The notes under the pieces were generated by a model. It searched no databases, had not been told where the DNA came from, and saw only the letters and a program-made list of their open reading frames with translations. From Streptomyces virginiae (lineage in GTDB: Bacteria; Actinomycetota; Actinomycetes; Streptomycetales; Streptomycetaceae), in NCBI RefSeq assembly GCF_000720455.1, contig NZ_JOAK01000026.1:62001-126000 (forward strand): a stretch of 64,000 nt of DNA. The letters are read 5' to 3'. Positions 7,653 to 15,383 of this stretch are shown piece by piece (positions within the stretch are counted from its first letter, which is position 1; every line of letters starts with the position of its first letter). A program made the translations under genes and the position numbers.

Positions 7653-8431
7653 GCGCTCTCCAGGCCTTCACCTTCGAGGGTGCCGAGGTGCGGACGGCCC
7701 TCATCGATGGCGAACCGTGGTGGATCGCAAACGACGTTTGCGCAGCCCTCGGCATCGCCAACGTCGGGAATGCCCTCGCGCGGCTCGACGAGGACGAGAG
7801 GAGTTCCATCCGGCTGGCGGATGGAAGCCCGGGAAATCCCAACCGCTCCATCGTCAACGAGCCGGGGCTGTACACGCTCCTGCTCCGTTCGGACAAGCCC
7901 GAGGCGAAGAAGTTCAAGCGCTGGGTAACGCACGAGGTGATCCCGGCAATCCGCAAGAAGGGTAGCTACGAGGCGCCCTCGCCGGCCCCGGCGCAGAGGG
8001 AGATCACCGCGGCGGCTGGCGCGCTGCCGTACCGCGAGCAGGCTGAGATCCTCGCCATCCTCCGTCCCGCCCTCCCGGAGCCCTACGCGACGGCGACGGC
8101 GAAGGTGATCCTGGCCCGCGCAATGGGCGAGCGGCCTGAGCTGGATCCGTCGGAGACTCCGCTGTACGCGGCGACGTTCCTGGCGGAGAAGGGTCACAAG
8201 GCGAAGACCGTGGCCAAGTTCCAGTCCGGGTTCGGGCAGCGGGTGTCGAACGCCTATCTGAAGCGGCACGGCCGTCGGCCGGAGAAGATCGCCGGCCCCG
8301 CCGGCTCCCGGATCGACACCGTTGCGGTCTACACGGCGGAGGACCAACCGCTGCTGGAGCAGGTGTACGCCGGCATGGCCGACCTGATCGCCGCGTTCGA
8401 GCACGGGGACCAAATCGCCATCAGCGCCTGA
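7649..8431 (+). CDS. BRO-N domain phage-type antirepressor
   Basis: 260 aa. Residues about 5-105 match the BRO-N/antirepressor domain: GEPWWIANDVCAALGIAN, then a motif typical of the family (LYTLLLRSDKPEAKKFKRWV followed by EVIPAIRKKG). The C-terminal part (about 150-255) is a helical DNA-binding-like region of the kind that varies between antirepressors. Such proteins oppose a prophage or element repressor. Start at 7649 is set by the ATGA overlap. A terminator follows the gene. Confidence 0.85.
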   Translation: MSALQAFTFEGAEVRTALIDGEPWWIANDVCAALGIANVGNALARLDEDERSSIRLADGSPGNPNRSIVNEPGLYTLLLRSDKPEAKKFKRWVTHEVIPAIRKKGSYEAPSPAPAQREITAAAGALPYREQAEILAILRPALPEPYATATAKVILARAMGERPELDPSETPLYAATFLAEKGHKAKTVAKFQSGFGQRVSNAYLKRHGRRPEKIAGPAGSRIDTVAVYTAEDQPLLEQVYAGMADLIAAFEHGDQIAISA

Positions 8432-8445
8432 CCCTGAACGCACTG

Positions 8446-8479
8446 AAGCGCCCCAGCCAAGTCGGCTGGGGCGCTTCTT
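8446..8479. terminator. bidirectional intrinsic terminator
   Basis: A perfect 13-bp stem (8446-8458 with 8464-8476) with loop AAGTC, between the antirepressor gene and the convergent gene at 8479-9093. Confidence 0.8.
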
Positions 8480-9093
8480 CACGCCGCGGTCCGTTCCGCC
8501 ATGGGCAGCTGGAGTACCTCGCTGTGCCCGTACTGGGTTTCGCATCCGGGGCAGCGGGCGCCCGGGGTGTCGATGGTGACGCGAAGGACCGTGCCGCACG
8601 GGCATTGGACGGGGATCCGGCGAGGCGGCTTCTCCCCGGTCAGCTGCCCTTCGGCCTGCCGCTTGAGCTGGCCTATCTCGCGGGCGAATTCGGCGAAGGC
8701 GGGGTGGGATGCGGCGGCCCAGGCGAGGTTGATGCGGAGCGCGTGGACGGCTTGGTCGAGTTGGCCTTGGAGGTCGCCGGTCCAGCGGGGGTAGCGCCAG
8801 CCGAGGGTGTCGTGCCAGTCGACGAGCCAGGTCTGCAGGATCGTGATGATCCCCCCGCGGGCGGTGAGGCTGAGCGGCTCCAACCGGACGGGGATGGGGG
8901 CGCCGCGCGTGCCGGAGACGACGGGCCCGCCGCTACAGCTGCCGGGGGTGAGGCTGTCGGCGAGCTGGGCGTACAGGCCGTCGGGGCCGGCGAGGGCGCG
9001 GAGGTGTTGGTCGACGCGGTTGGTGCAGGGGCGGCAGGCCTGGTGGTCGAGCTCGTCGGCGTACAGGGCGCTCGTGCAGACGGTGCAGTGCAT
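8479..9093 (-). CDS. zinc-ribbon-like hypothetical protein, 204 aa
   Basis: There are CxxC pairs at both ends: HCTVC with CRPC in the first 25 residues, and CPCG with CPGC near residues 168-188. The middle is helical and Trp-rich (TWLVDWHDTLGWRYPRW). This resembles phage and element proteins of unknown role found in Streptomyces, with zinc knuckles at N- and C-termini. ATG 9093 follows AAGGAG. It is the last gene of the leftward run from 11.5 kb. Confidence 0.6.
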   Translation of the reverse strand: MHCTVCTSALYADELDHQACRPCTNRVDQHLRALAGPDGLYAQLADSLTPGSCSGGPVVSGTRGAPIPVRLEPLSLTARGGIITILQTWLVDWHDTLGWRYPRWTGDLQGQLDQAVHALRINLAWAAASHPAFAEFAREIGQLKRQAEGQLTGEKPPRRIPVQCPCGTVLRVTIDTPGARCPGCETQYGHSEVLQLPMAERTAA

Positions 9094-9121
9094 TGGTGCT
9101 CCTTGCGGCGGCGCGGGTGGG

Positions 9122-9796
9122 TCAGGCGTCGAGGTGTCGGAGTGCGATGCGGAGTCCGGCGGCGATGCTGCTGTGACTGATCCCGCCGTCGGCGTTGGGC
9201 TCGAGCAGGCAGCCGTCGTGGTGGTCGGCGTCGGCCCGTATCAGGTCGGCGGCCTGGGCGATGGCGTCGAGCTTTGCGTTGAGGGCCTTGACCTGCTCGG
9301 CCAGCTCGAGGACTTCCTGCCGCCACTGCTCGCGGCTGGCGCGTGCCTGCTCGAGCTCCAGGTCTCGGACAGCGAGGACGGCGTCGCGTACCCGGTGGAC
9401 GCCTTCGATGCCGCCGCAGTCGACATTGGGGCCGATGGCTGCTTCGACGGCGGCCACGTATTCGGCGCGCGGGTCGGGGATGGGGTGGGCGTTGTGGTGG
9501 CGGCAGCCGTCGCAGGCGCACCGGCAGTCCGTCGGGTGCGGCTCGTCGGCGGTGGGCGCGTGCCGGTGGAAGCCGTGAGCGTCGCAGAAGCCCTCCTCGC
9601 CGGAGCACTTTGCCGAGTCCGGCGGCTCAGAGACTTCCGCGCTCACGGCCGGGTCGTTGACGCCGGTCCGGACGCAGGGGTTCTGGGCGCACCGGCAGTC
9701 GGCGCAGGGCCAGCAGAACGGCAGGTCACGGTAGTTGCGGTAGACGACCGGGCCGCCGCCGCACACGCAGCAGCCGGTCTCGGGCTGGTCGGTCAC
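9122..9796 (-). CDS. Cys-rich hypothetical protein, 224 aa
   Basis: GTG 9796 follows AGGAG and overlaps the stop of the upstream gene (GTGA). Residues 8-90 contain more than a dozen Cys in CxxC-like pairs (CCVCGG, CWPCADCRC, CRCACDGC), suggesting several metal sites. Residues about 120-200 form a coiled coil (LELEQARASREQWRQEVLEL). Function unknown. A longer frame upstream is low-complexity and was rejected. Confidence 0.6.
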   Translation of the reverse strand: MTDQPETGCCVCGGGPVVYRNYRDLPFCWPCADCRCAQNPCVRTGVNDPAVSAEVSEPPDSAKCSGEEGFCDAHGFHRHAPTADEPHPTDCRCACDGCRHHNAHPIPDPRAEYVAAVEAAIGPNVDCGGIEGVHRVRDAVLAVRDLELEQARASREQWRQEVLELAEQVKALNAKLDAIAQAADLIRADADHHDGCLLEPNADGGISHSSIAAGLRIALRHLDA

Positions 9797-10002
9797 AGGT
9801 ACTCCTGACTGGGTTGGATGGTGGTGATGCGCTGCTTCTGCCAGTAGGTGGGTCTGCCGGCCGCCCTGCCGTGGTCGCCGGGGATGTAGCGGGGCCGGGC
9901 GTGGAGGTCTAGGTGGGCCTGCTCGTCGGGGTCGGGGGCCGGGCTGGTGTCGCAGGGTTCGATGTCCCAGCCCGGCCCCCACAGTTCGAGCTGACCGGTC
10001 AC
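9793..10002 (-). CDS. small hypothetical protein, 69 aa
   Basis: It begins GTG 10002 inside the stop of the upstream gene and ends inside the start of the next, so it is coupled on both sides. The sequence is Pro-, Asp- and Arg-rich (QLELWGPGWD at the start, YWQKQRITTI near the end). No family is recognised. Confidence 0.5.
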   Translation of the reverse strand: MTGQLELWGPGWDIEPCDTSPAPDPDEQAHLDLHARPRYIPGDHGRAAGRPTYWQKQRITTIQPSQEYL

Positions 10003-10292
10003 GGCGCGGTCTCGGCGACGGACGGACACTCGTGCAGCTGGTGGTGACGGCGGCGCGGTCGATAGTGGCCCTCGTGGCAGGGGGCGTCGCAGTCGTCGTC
10101 GCAGTCCGTGGGGCACGCAGGCGCCGCAGCGCTGTGCTCCACGGCGCCGGGTGCGCCGTCCTTCCACCGGACGACCCGCCCGTCGGTTTCGGGCCCGCGG
10201 TGCCAGTCGTCGTCGTGGTGGGCGGGGAGGGTGCAGTGGTGGAGGCGGGCAGTCACCGAGTCGTCGATGCGGGCGGTGCACAGGACGGTCAT
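9999..10292 (-). CDS. Cys/His-rich hypothetical protein, 97 aa
   Basis: ATG 10292 follows CACCGGAAGGACC. The N-terminal part resembles a small beta barrel with C, HH and C residues (LHHCTLPAHHDDDWHR). The C-terminal half has CPTDCDDDCDAPCHEGHY, a dense metal-ligand cluster. Function unknown. Confidence 0.55.
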   Translation of the reverse strand: MTVLCTARIDDSVTARLHHCTLPAHHDDDWHRGPETDGRVVRWKDGAPGAVEHSAAAPACPTDCDDDCDAPCHEGHYRPRRRHHQLHECPSVAETAP

Positions 10293-10362
10293 GGCAGGTC
10301 CTTCCGGTGGATGCTGGTGGGGTCGGCCGCCCTGCCATGCCCGCAGGGCGGCCGGGCGCTGA

Positions 10363-10701
10363 TCAGGCGGGCGGGTCGATGTTGAGCGCGCGGAGGACGG
10401 CGTTCAGCACGGTGTCGGGGTCGGCGCCTTCCTCGGCGGCGGTGCCTTCGATGGCGTGCCAGGCGGCGGTGTGCTCCAGCTCGGTCAGCCGGCGGCGAGG
10501 TGCGGGCGCGGCTCCTCCGGCCTGGCGGGCCATGTCGCGGATCCCGGAGACGACCTCCTCGACCCGGTCCAGAGGGACACGCAGGCTCGCGGTGTCGTCC
10601 TCCCCGTCGGTGCCGAGGATCAACAGGACTGCCGGGCGCCCGGGGAAGGGCTCGACACGGAGACGGTCTCCGTCGGGGTCGGTGTACTCGAAGCGGTTCA
10701 T
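10363..10701 (-). CDS. hypothetical protein, 112 aa
   Basis: The start (MNRFEYTDPDGDRLRVEPFP) suggests a beta-sheet domain, followed by helices from about residue 45 and an acidic Ala-rich tail. ATG 10701 follows GGAAGGAA. No Cys and no membrane segment. It resembles small Streptomyces element proteins of unknown function. Confidence 0.55.
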   Translation of the reverse strand: MNRFEYTDPDGDRLRVEPFPGRPAVLLILGTDGEDDTASLRVPLDRVEEVVSGIRDMARQAGGAAPAPRRRLTELEHTAAWHAIEGTAAEEGADPDTVLNAVLRALNIDPPA

Positions 10702-10769
10702 GAGGGCGGTTCCTTCCAGTGGTGTGGGCGGGGCTAGGCGGGAGTCGGGTCGAAGCGGCGGCGGAGCGG

Positions 10770-10919
10770 TCAGTAGGCGGCGGTGCCCCAGCGGCAGCCG
10801 GTGCACATCCAGGCGGGGAAGGGGCGTTCGGCGGTGGGGTGTTCGAGCTCGAAGGCCTTGGTGCCGCACTCGGGGCATTCGTCGGGCGCAGGCTCAACGG
10901 GGACGAAGGGCTCGGCCAT
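10770..10919 (-). CDS. zinc-ribbon micro-protein, 49 aa
   Basis: A short frame from ATG 10919 to TGA 10770 encodes CPEC near residue 15 and CTGC near residue 39, a classic four-Cys zinc ribbon, with Trp residues flanking the second pair. Its start overlaps the stop of the upstream gene (TGATG). The clean ribbon spacing and coupling make this a real gene despite its size. It may bind nucleic acid or a partner protein. Confidence 0.6.
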   Translation of the reverse strand: MAEPFVPVEPAPDECPECGTKAFELEHPTAERPFPAWMCTGCRWGTAAY

Positions 10920-11134
10920 CAGGCGACCTCGTGGTTCGCGGTCAGCGTCCAGCCGGCCTGCTCGTACTTCGCGACCAGGCTGTCGACGATCTCCGTGCGG
11001 CTGCCGCTGTACGCCTCGCCGTCGCCGCCGTGGACGTGGATGGACTCAAGGTCGGTCCACAGTTCGATGGTGAGTTCGTCAGTGCCGCAGGTCATGATCC
11101 AGACCTCGTGGACGTGGTCGTCGTTGCTGTGCAC
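10919..11134 (-). CDS. small hypothetical protein, 71 aa
   Basis: GTG 11134 follows CACCGGAAGGACC. The protein looks like a small alpha/beta fold (VWIMTCGTDELTIELWTD, then a helix ending YEQAGWTLTANHEVA). No known motif. It is coupled to the zinc-ribbon gene downstream. Confidence 0.55.
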   Translation of the reverse strand: MHSNDDHVHEVWIMTCGTDELTIELWTDLESIHVHGGDGEAYSGSRTEIVDSLVAKYEQAGWTLTANHEVA

Positions 11135-11204
11135 GGTCGGGTCCTTCCGGTGGTGTGGGTGGTGTCCGGGCCGGCCGCCCCAGGAGGACGACCGGTAGGC
11201 GGGG

Positions 11205-11525
11205 TCAGGCGGAGTGCGCTTCCAGCGGCCGCGTGCAGCGGTCACAGCGGATGTGGTCGCCGACGTAGCTCACGCACTTGGCGGCAGCGGCCACGGTCTC
11301 GCCGTCGGTCAGTGCCACGGCGAAGCAGCGTGCGCAGTGCCGGTCCCCGCAGTGCTGCCCGGCATGGTGGGCGGCGGCGATGCGGTCCAGCTCGGCACGG
11401 ATCTCCGGGTTCTTGACGATGCCGTCGGCGATCCAGAAGGCGAGCTTCCACGTGTCGACGCTGAGGTTGATCTCCTGAGCGAGGAGGTGCTTGAGGCGGT
11501 CGTCCGGCGGCGGGTACTCGGGCAT
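11205..11525 (-). CDS. hypothetical protein with Cys pairs, 106 aa
   Basis: ATG 11525 follows AAGGAG. The first 55 residues are helical; then Cys/His groups (HCGDRHCARC and CDRC) suggest zinc binding. It starts the leftward run of 8.5-11.5 kb. Function unknown. Confidence 0.55.
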   Translation of the reverse strand: MPEYPPPDDRLKHLLAQEINLSVDTWKLAFWIADGIVKNPEIRAELDRIAAAHHAGQHCGDRHCARCFAVALTDGETVAAAAKCVSYVGDHIRCDRCTRPLEAHSA

Positions 11526-11604
11526 GTGGGTTTCTCCTTGTGCGCGGGTCGGGTCAGGGGGTCGGTTGGGGCGGCGGATCGTCGTGCGGCCCTCTGCGGG
11601 CCTC

Positions 11605-11955
11605 TCAGGCGCTCTGAGCTACCCGGCGGCCTTCACGGGCTCCCGTCGCGCCAGACGGGCGTACAGCGGCCCCGATGGCCATCTCCAGGTCCCGGACGGG
11701 AATGCTGCGGATGCCTCGCCTGCGGGCGGCAGCGGTAAGGCGGGTGACGGCGGCGATGCGGTCGGCAGCTTCGCGTCGTGCACGGCTTGCGAGGCGGGTC
11801 CGGTCGCCGACGATCCGCTGGCTGGCGAACACGGCGCTGATGCCGGCCCGGAGTCGGGCCGTCTCTGCCGCGGTCAGCTGGCCGCGTTCGGCGCGGTCGG
11901 CGAGGACGAGGAGCTGCTCGCGGGTGGGCGGTCGGTCGGTGCGGATGCTGGCCAT
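11605..11955 (-). CDS. hypothetical protein, 116 aa
   Basis: Helical and Arg/Ala-rich (REQLLVLADRAERGQLTAAE). The pattern of a helix with RxxQLxxLADRAERGxLTxxE is common in small actinobacterial phage and element proteins of unknown function. ATG 11955 follows GGAG. A short low-complexity upstream extension was left out. It lies downstream of the cytosine methyltransferase. Confidence 0.55.
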   Translation of the reverse strand: MASIRTDRPPTREQLLVLADRAERGQLTAAETARLRAGISAVFASQRIVGDRTRLASRARREAADRIAAVTRLTAAARRRGIRSIPVRDLEMAIGAAVRPSGATGAREGRRVAQSA

Positions 11956-12024
11956 CGGGGGCTCCGTTCGTGGGATGGTTGGTGCACGGCCCGCCGACTT
12001 CACCTCGGCGGGCCGGCTTGCTGT

Positions 12025-12987
12025 TCAGGCCGTGGCGAGTGCGTGCTGCCCCAGTGCCGCGGCAACAAGGGCGTGGGCGAGCGGGACGGGGCAGGCGTTG
12101 CCGATCTGCTGGCTGATGTCGTTGCCAGCCCACCGCCAGTCGGCGGGGAAACCCTGGAGCTGTCCGGCTTCCGAGTGGGTGAGCCGCGGGAGTTCGTTGC
12201 CGATCGGGTCGACGAGCCGGAGCCGGCTGATCTTCCCGGTGACGGTGAATGCGGGTTCGGCACTGGTGCGTCGGCCGCGGTTGCGGGGGTCGCCGCCGGT
12301 GCCGTAGTTGGAGATCACCTCGAACGGGCTGTCGCGGATGACGTCGCCCATCGACACCCACGGCAGGAGGGTCGGGTCGCCTTCGTGCTGTGGGATGCCC
12401 TTGCGGTAGGGGCGGTGGGTGGGTGCGGGCAGGTGGGCGTCGGCGGCGTATCGGGCGACGAGGACGGCCCGGCGTCGGGTTTGGGGTAGGCCGTACTGCT
12501 CGGTGCGGAGGATGCCGGTTGCGGCGCCGTAGCCGAGGCGTTCGAGGACGTGGGCGTAGGCGTGCCAGATGGGCAAAACCTTGGGCACTTGCTCCAGGAC
12601 GATCGTCTCGTAGGGCCGGTCTAGGCATTCGGCTCCGAGGATCCAACGCAACGGTTCGAGGACGAGGCCGGTCCGCTCGTCGGCGAAGGTCGGCGCCGGG
12701 ATTCCAGCCGCCATGCCGTGGACCGCGGCGACGAGTCGGGCGATCTCGGCCCGCCCGGATCCCTTGCCGGCCATGGTGAACGTCTGGCAGGGAGGTCCGG
12801 CCTTGAGGGTGCGGCGGTCGGGGAAGTCGGCGGGTCCGTGGTTGCGGACGTCGGCGTGGACGGTGGGGAGTCCGTTGGCGCGGCGGGTGGCGACGGCGTT
12901 GGCGTCCCACTCGATGCCGATGCCGGGGGCTCCGGCGGTGCGGGCGCCGAGGGTCATGCCGCCGGGGCCGGCGAACAGGTCGGTCAT
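12025..12987 (-). CDS. DNA (cytosine-5) methyltransferase
   Basis: 320 aa. Motif I is DLFAGPGGMTLG, motif IV holds the catalytic Cys in GPPCQTFTMAG, a motif VI-like EQVPKV follows, motif VIII is QTRRR and motif X is QQIGNACPVPLA. The order is canonical, though ENV of motif VI reads EQV. It lacks a long target-recognition domain, so it is on the short side for the family. No matching restriction enzyme is visible, so it is an orphan methylase, probably protecting the element from host nucleases. Its start overlaps the upstream 67-aa gene (ATGA). Confidence 0.9.
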   Translation of the reverse strand: MTDLFAGPGGMTLGARTAGAPGIGIEWDANAVATRRANGLPTVHADVRNHGPADFPDRRTLKAGPPCQTFTMAGKGSGRAEIARLVAAVHGMAAGIPAPTFADERTGLVLEPLRWILGAECLDRPYETIVLEQVPKVLPIWHAYAHVLERLGYGAATGILRTEQYGLPQTRRRAVLVARYAADAHLPAPTHRPYRKGIPQHEGDPTLLPWVSMGDVIRDSPFEVISNYGTGGDPRNRGRRTSAEPAFTVTGKISRLRLVDPIGNELPRLTHSEAGQLQGFPADWRWAGNDISQQIGNACPVPLAHALVAAALGQHALATA

Positions 12988-13187
12988 CGGGTGGCCTTTC
13001 GGGGTCGTGGCGGGATGGGCTGATGCCATTCGGTGCCGTCGAGGGCGTGGGTGAGGGTGGTGCGGTGCCGCTGCTGCTGTTCGGGGGTCCAGGGGGACGG
13101 CGGCGCGGCCGGCTGCCGTCGGGTGGTGCGGATGGCGGCGGCGAGGGTGGCGAGGCGGGCCTGCTGCTCGGCCGTTGCGGCGGTCAC
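12984..13187 (-). CDS. small hypothetical protein, 67 aa
   Basis: It starts at GTG 13187 inside the stop of the HNH gene and ends in the start of the cytosine methylase gene. It is helical, with a Trp-Pro-rich middle (PPSPWTPEQQQRHR) and basic tail. Coupling on both sides supports translation. Function unknown. Confidence 0.5.
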   Translation of the reverse strand: MTAATAEQQARLATLAAAIRTTRRQPAAPPSPWTPEQQQRHRTTLTHALDGTEWHQPIPPRPRKATR

Positions 13188-13546
13188 CGGTCGGCCTCGA
13201 GGGGCAGCTGCCCCGCAGCCTCGACGGCGGCTCGGCGGGTGGCGGCCCGGGTCTGCCGGTGGTGCTCGGCGTCGTACCGGAGGTGGCATGCCTGGCAGGC
13301 GGCCATCAGGTTGGCGGGGTCGCAGTTGGCCGGGTTGTGGTCGAGATGGGCGACGGTGAGGACGACGATGGAGCCGGTCATCGGGTTGGGCTTGCTGTTG
13401 CGGGCGGTGCAGCGTCCGCCGTGGGGGGTTCCGCAGCGGCCGTCGCATTCGCAGCGCCACATGGCGCGGTCGATGCGGATGGCTCGGCTGATGTCGGGCC
13501 AGTTCATCGGGTAGAGGGCCCGGTTCTCGGGGCGGATCGGGCTCAT
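13184..13546 (-). CDS. HNH-endonuclease-like protein, 120 aa
   Basis: An N-terminal Cys cluster (CECDGRCGTPHGGRC) precedes an HNH core: LTVAHLDHNPANCDPANLMA followed by CQACHLRYD. These fit the H-N-H/N pattern with two CxxC zinc knuckles. Phage and element HNH proteins nick or cleave DNA, and are often found beside methylases. It lies between two methyltransferase genes in one coupled operon. Whether it forms a restriction pair with either is unknown. Confidence 0.7.
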   Translation of the reverse strand: MSPIRPENRALYPMNWPDISRAIRIDRAMWRCECDGRCGTPHGGRCTARNSKPNPMTGSIVVLTVAHLDHNPANCDPANLMAACQACHLRYDAEHHRQTRAATRRAAVEAAGQLPLEADR

Positions 13547-14019
13547 GCCGTCACCTCGGCGGGCCCCTTGTGGATGGTGAAGCCGCCGTCGGGGTGCCGG
13601 ATGATCCAGTCGCCGTAGAAGGCGATGACGTGGCCGGGCCGCTGCCCGATGCGTAGGCCGACGACGGCGAGCTTGCCGTCGACTTCCTGCCAGTAGTCCT
13701 TGGTGAAGACGCCGAGCTTGTCGATCGTGTTGTCGATGAAGCTGTGACTGCTCGGGGTCAGTTGCCAGGCGTGGCAGCCTTCGGGCTCCGGTGCGACGTG
13801 CTTGCAGGGCCAAGCAACGGTCCGCTGCCAGTAGCCGCCTTCCTCCTTGGGCGGTTCGGAGCAGGCTGCGCAGATCTGCTCGGCGGCGATGTGCGAGCAC
13901 AGGTTGACGCCGGGGCGGTCCTCTCCCTCGTCGTCCCAGAACTCCTCGCACTCCCGCTCGATGCAGTCCACGGGACCGGCGTAGACGGTGGTCGGCTGGT
14001 GGGTGGTGGTGTTGGTCAT
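13543..14019 (-). CDS. hypothetical protein, 158 aa
   Basis: It begins MTNTTTHQPTTVYAGPVDCI. Residues 18-85 hold several Cys and His (CIEREC, CSHIAAEQICAAC, CKHVAPEPEGCHAW). The C-terminal half looks beta-rich (GHVIAFYGDWIIRHPDGGFT). ATG 14019 overlaps the stop of the upstream frame (ATGA). Not recognised. Confidence 0.55.
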   Translation of the reverse strand: MTNTTTHQPTTVYAGPVDCIERECEEFWDDEGEDRPGVNLCSHIAAEQICAACSEPPKEEGGYWQRTVAWPCKHVAPEPEGCHAWQLTPSSHSFIDNTIDKLGVFTKDYWQEVDGKLAVVGLRIGQRPGHVIAFYGDWIIRHPDGGFTIHKGPAEVTA

Positions 14020-14290
14020 GCTGCGGGCCTTCCTGCTTCGGTGTAGCGGGCGGGGTGGACGGGGCTGCTGTCGGGAAGTTCGTTGCCGTGGTTGTCGCGG
14101 CAGGGGTAGGTCTGGAGCACCTGGCAGGTGGGGCAGACGGCGGTGGCGATGGCGTGGGCGGCTTGGCGGGCGGGGTGGGGGTCGGTTTTCGTGACGCGGC
14201 CGGAGCGAGTGGTGCAGCGCTGGTTTTCGGCGGCTGCGCAGTGGGGGCAGCGGATGGTGAGGGCGGGGTGTCGGGGCGGGGGGGCGGGGC
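14016..14290 (-). CDS. zinc-ribbon domain, frame-disconnected from upstream methylase
   Basis: Downstream of the poly-G tract one frame carries a clear zinc knuckle (CPHCAAAENQRC then TDPHPAR), a second Cys pair (CPTC) and CRDN, ending in TGA 14016 that overlaps the next start codon. The CxxC-(7)-C-(n)-H-xxxR pattern is common in actinophage and Streptomyces proteins. This frame differs from that of the methyltransferase on the other side of the tract. It is either the true C-terminal domain of that enzyme, displaced by a wrong tract length, or a separate gene whose start lies in the tract. Confidence 0.5.
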
Positions 14291-14329
14291 GGGGGGGGGG
14301 GGGGGGGGGGGCGGGGGGGGGGGGGGGGG
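14291..14329. repeat. extreme poly-G tract (21 G, C, 17 G)
   Basis: G runs at 14291-14311 and 14313-14329, with more G-rich sequence to 14265. The reading frame changes across it. Length errors or misassembly are likely at such homopolymers. Confidence 0.9.
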
Positions 14330-15028
14330 CGCCTCGTTCGCTTCGATGCCGATGGCGCGGCGGCCGGACTGGCGGGCGGCATCCAGGGTGCTGCCGGAGC
14401 CCACGAACGGGTCAACGACGAGACCACCAGGCGGGCAGGCGTAGCGGATCAGCGGGTCGAGGATGCCGAGCGGCTTCTCGGTGGGGTGCTGGGCGCGGCC
14501 GTGCATGGACGGAACGGCGAGCACCGACCGCATTAGGCGCTGCCCGTCGTCGATGTACGTGGACTGGCCGACGTCGCCTGTGTGCGGGGTGCGGACGGCT
14601 CGCGCTATGACCTTGCCCTTGTTGCCGTGCTGTGCAGCGACCCGGGGAACGTCGTGGGCGATGGCGGTCCAGCTGCCGCGGTACCAGTGGGTGGCGATCT
14701 CGTGAACGCGCTTGAACCGGTCAGTCGCGAAGCCGGAACCGTTGTGCTTCTCCCAGACGATGTCCTGGCTGAGCTTCCAACCGTCGAAGTCGCCGCGCCG
14801 GTCGAGGAACATGCGCATCGACCCGAAGCACCACATCGACGAGGCGACGCTGGCGGCGAGGGCGGGCCAGCCGTCGGGCCACCGGTCCCAGGCGAGTGAG
14901 GTTTCCCCGTAGGGAGGATCTGTGCAGACGAGGTCGGCCTGCAGCCCCAGCGCGGGCAGGAGTTCCCGCATGTCGCCGTGGTAGAGGGTGACCTGATCGT
15001 CGGAGTAGTAGGCGGTGGGGCTGGTCAC
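14330..15028 (-). CDS. DNA (N6-adenine/N4-cytosine) methyltransferase, C-terminus uncertain
   Basis: GTG 15028 follows AGGAGG. Motif IV is TDPPYGE (residues about 38-45) and the AdoMet-binding motif I is DPFVGSGSTLDAA with GIEANE downstream, in the IV-then-I order of beta-type amino-methylases. The sequence HPTEKPLGILDPLI is also typical. About 233 residues are intact, then the frame enters the poly-C strand of the tract and becomes poly-Pro. A zinc-ribbon frame beyond the tract (14016-14290) may be its natural end. Probably an orphan methylase of the element. Confidence 0.8.
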
Positions 15029-15111
15029 TGGTCCTCCTGGGTGGGTGTGGTGCATCCGGGGCAGTGGCAGGTGGTGCTGGTTTGGGTGCCGTCGCGGTCG
15101 CGTGGGGTCAT
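15025..15111 (-). CDS. 28-aa micro-protein with CHCPGC motif
   Basis: ATG 15111 overlaps the upstream stop (ATGA) and TGA 15025 overlaps the GTG of the methylase gene. The peptide has CHCPGC near its middle. Exact 4-nt overlaps at both ends suggest it is translated, at least as a coupling link. Confidence 0.4.
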   Translation of the reverse strand: MTPRDRDGTQTSTTCHCPGCTTPTQEDQ

Positions 15112-15383
15112 GGGCTGACCTCGAGGCATTCGGTGTCCGGCGGACGCCAGCCAGCGTCCAAGAGGCGGGCGACGATCCGGCGGGCGGTCTCCTCGGGAGT
15201 CCCGTCGCCGAACTGGGGGAAGGCCCTGGGGTCTGCGGCTCGACCCTTCTGGACGGCGAGGACCGCGCTGACGTGTGCGGTGATCCACTGCTCGGCGATG
15301 GCGATGCCGTTCTGGCCGTGCTCGTAGCTGATCCGGGCCAGGTCGCATTCGACGGCGGCCATGCGCGGGTCGTCGGCCTTCAT
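15108..15383 (-). CDS. hypothetical protein, 91 aa
   Basis: A helical protein (ECDLARISYEHGQNGIAIAE) with a C-terminal helix and Cys near the end. The start overlaps the stop of the DnaC-like gene (ATGA). No recognised domain. Confidence 0.55.
   Translation of the reverse strand: MKADDPRMAAVECDLARISYEHGQNGIAIAEQWITAHVSAVLAVQKGRAADPRAFPQFGDGTPEETARRIVARLLDAGWRPPDTECLEVSP

Noticed and set aside
13184..15055. One continuous 623-codon frame joining methylase and HNH gene
   Set aside because: It passes through a poly-Pro region and out-of-frame sequence of the gene at 13543; real genes are separate and overlap by 4 nt.
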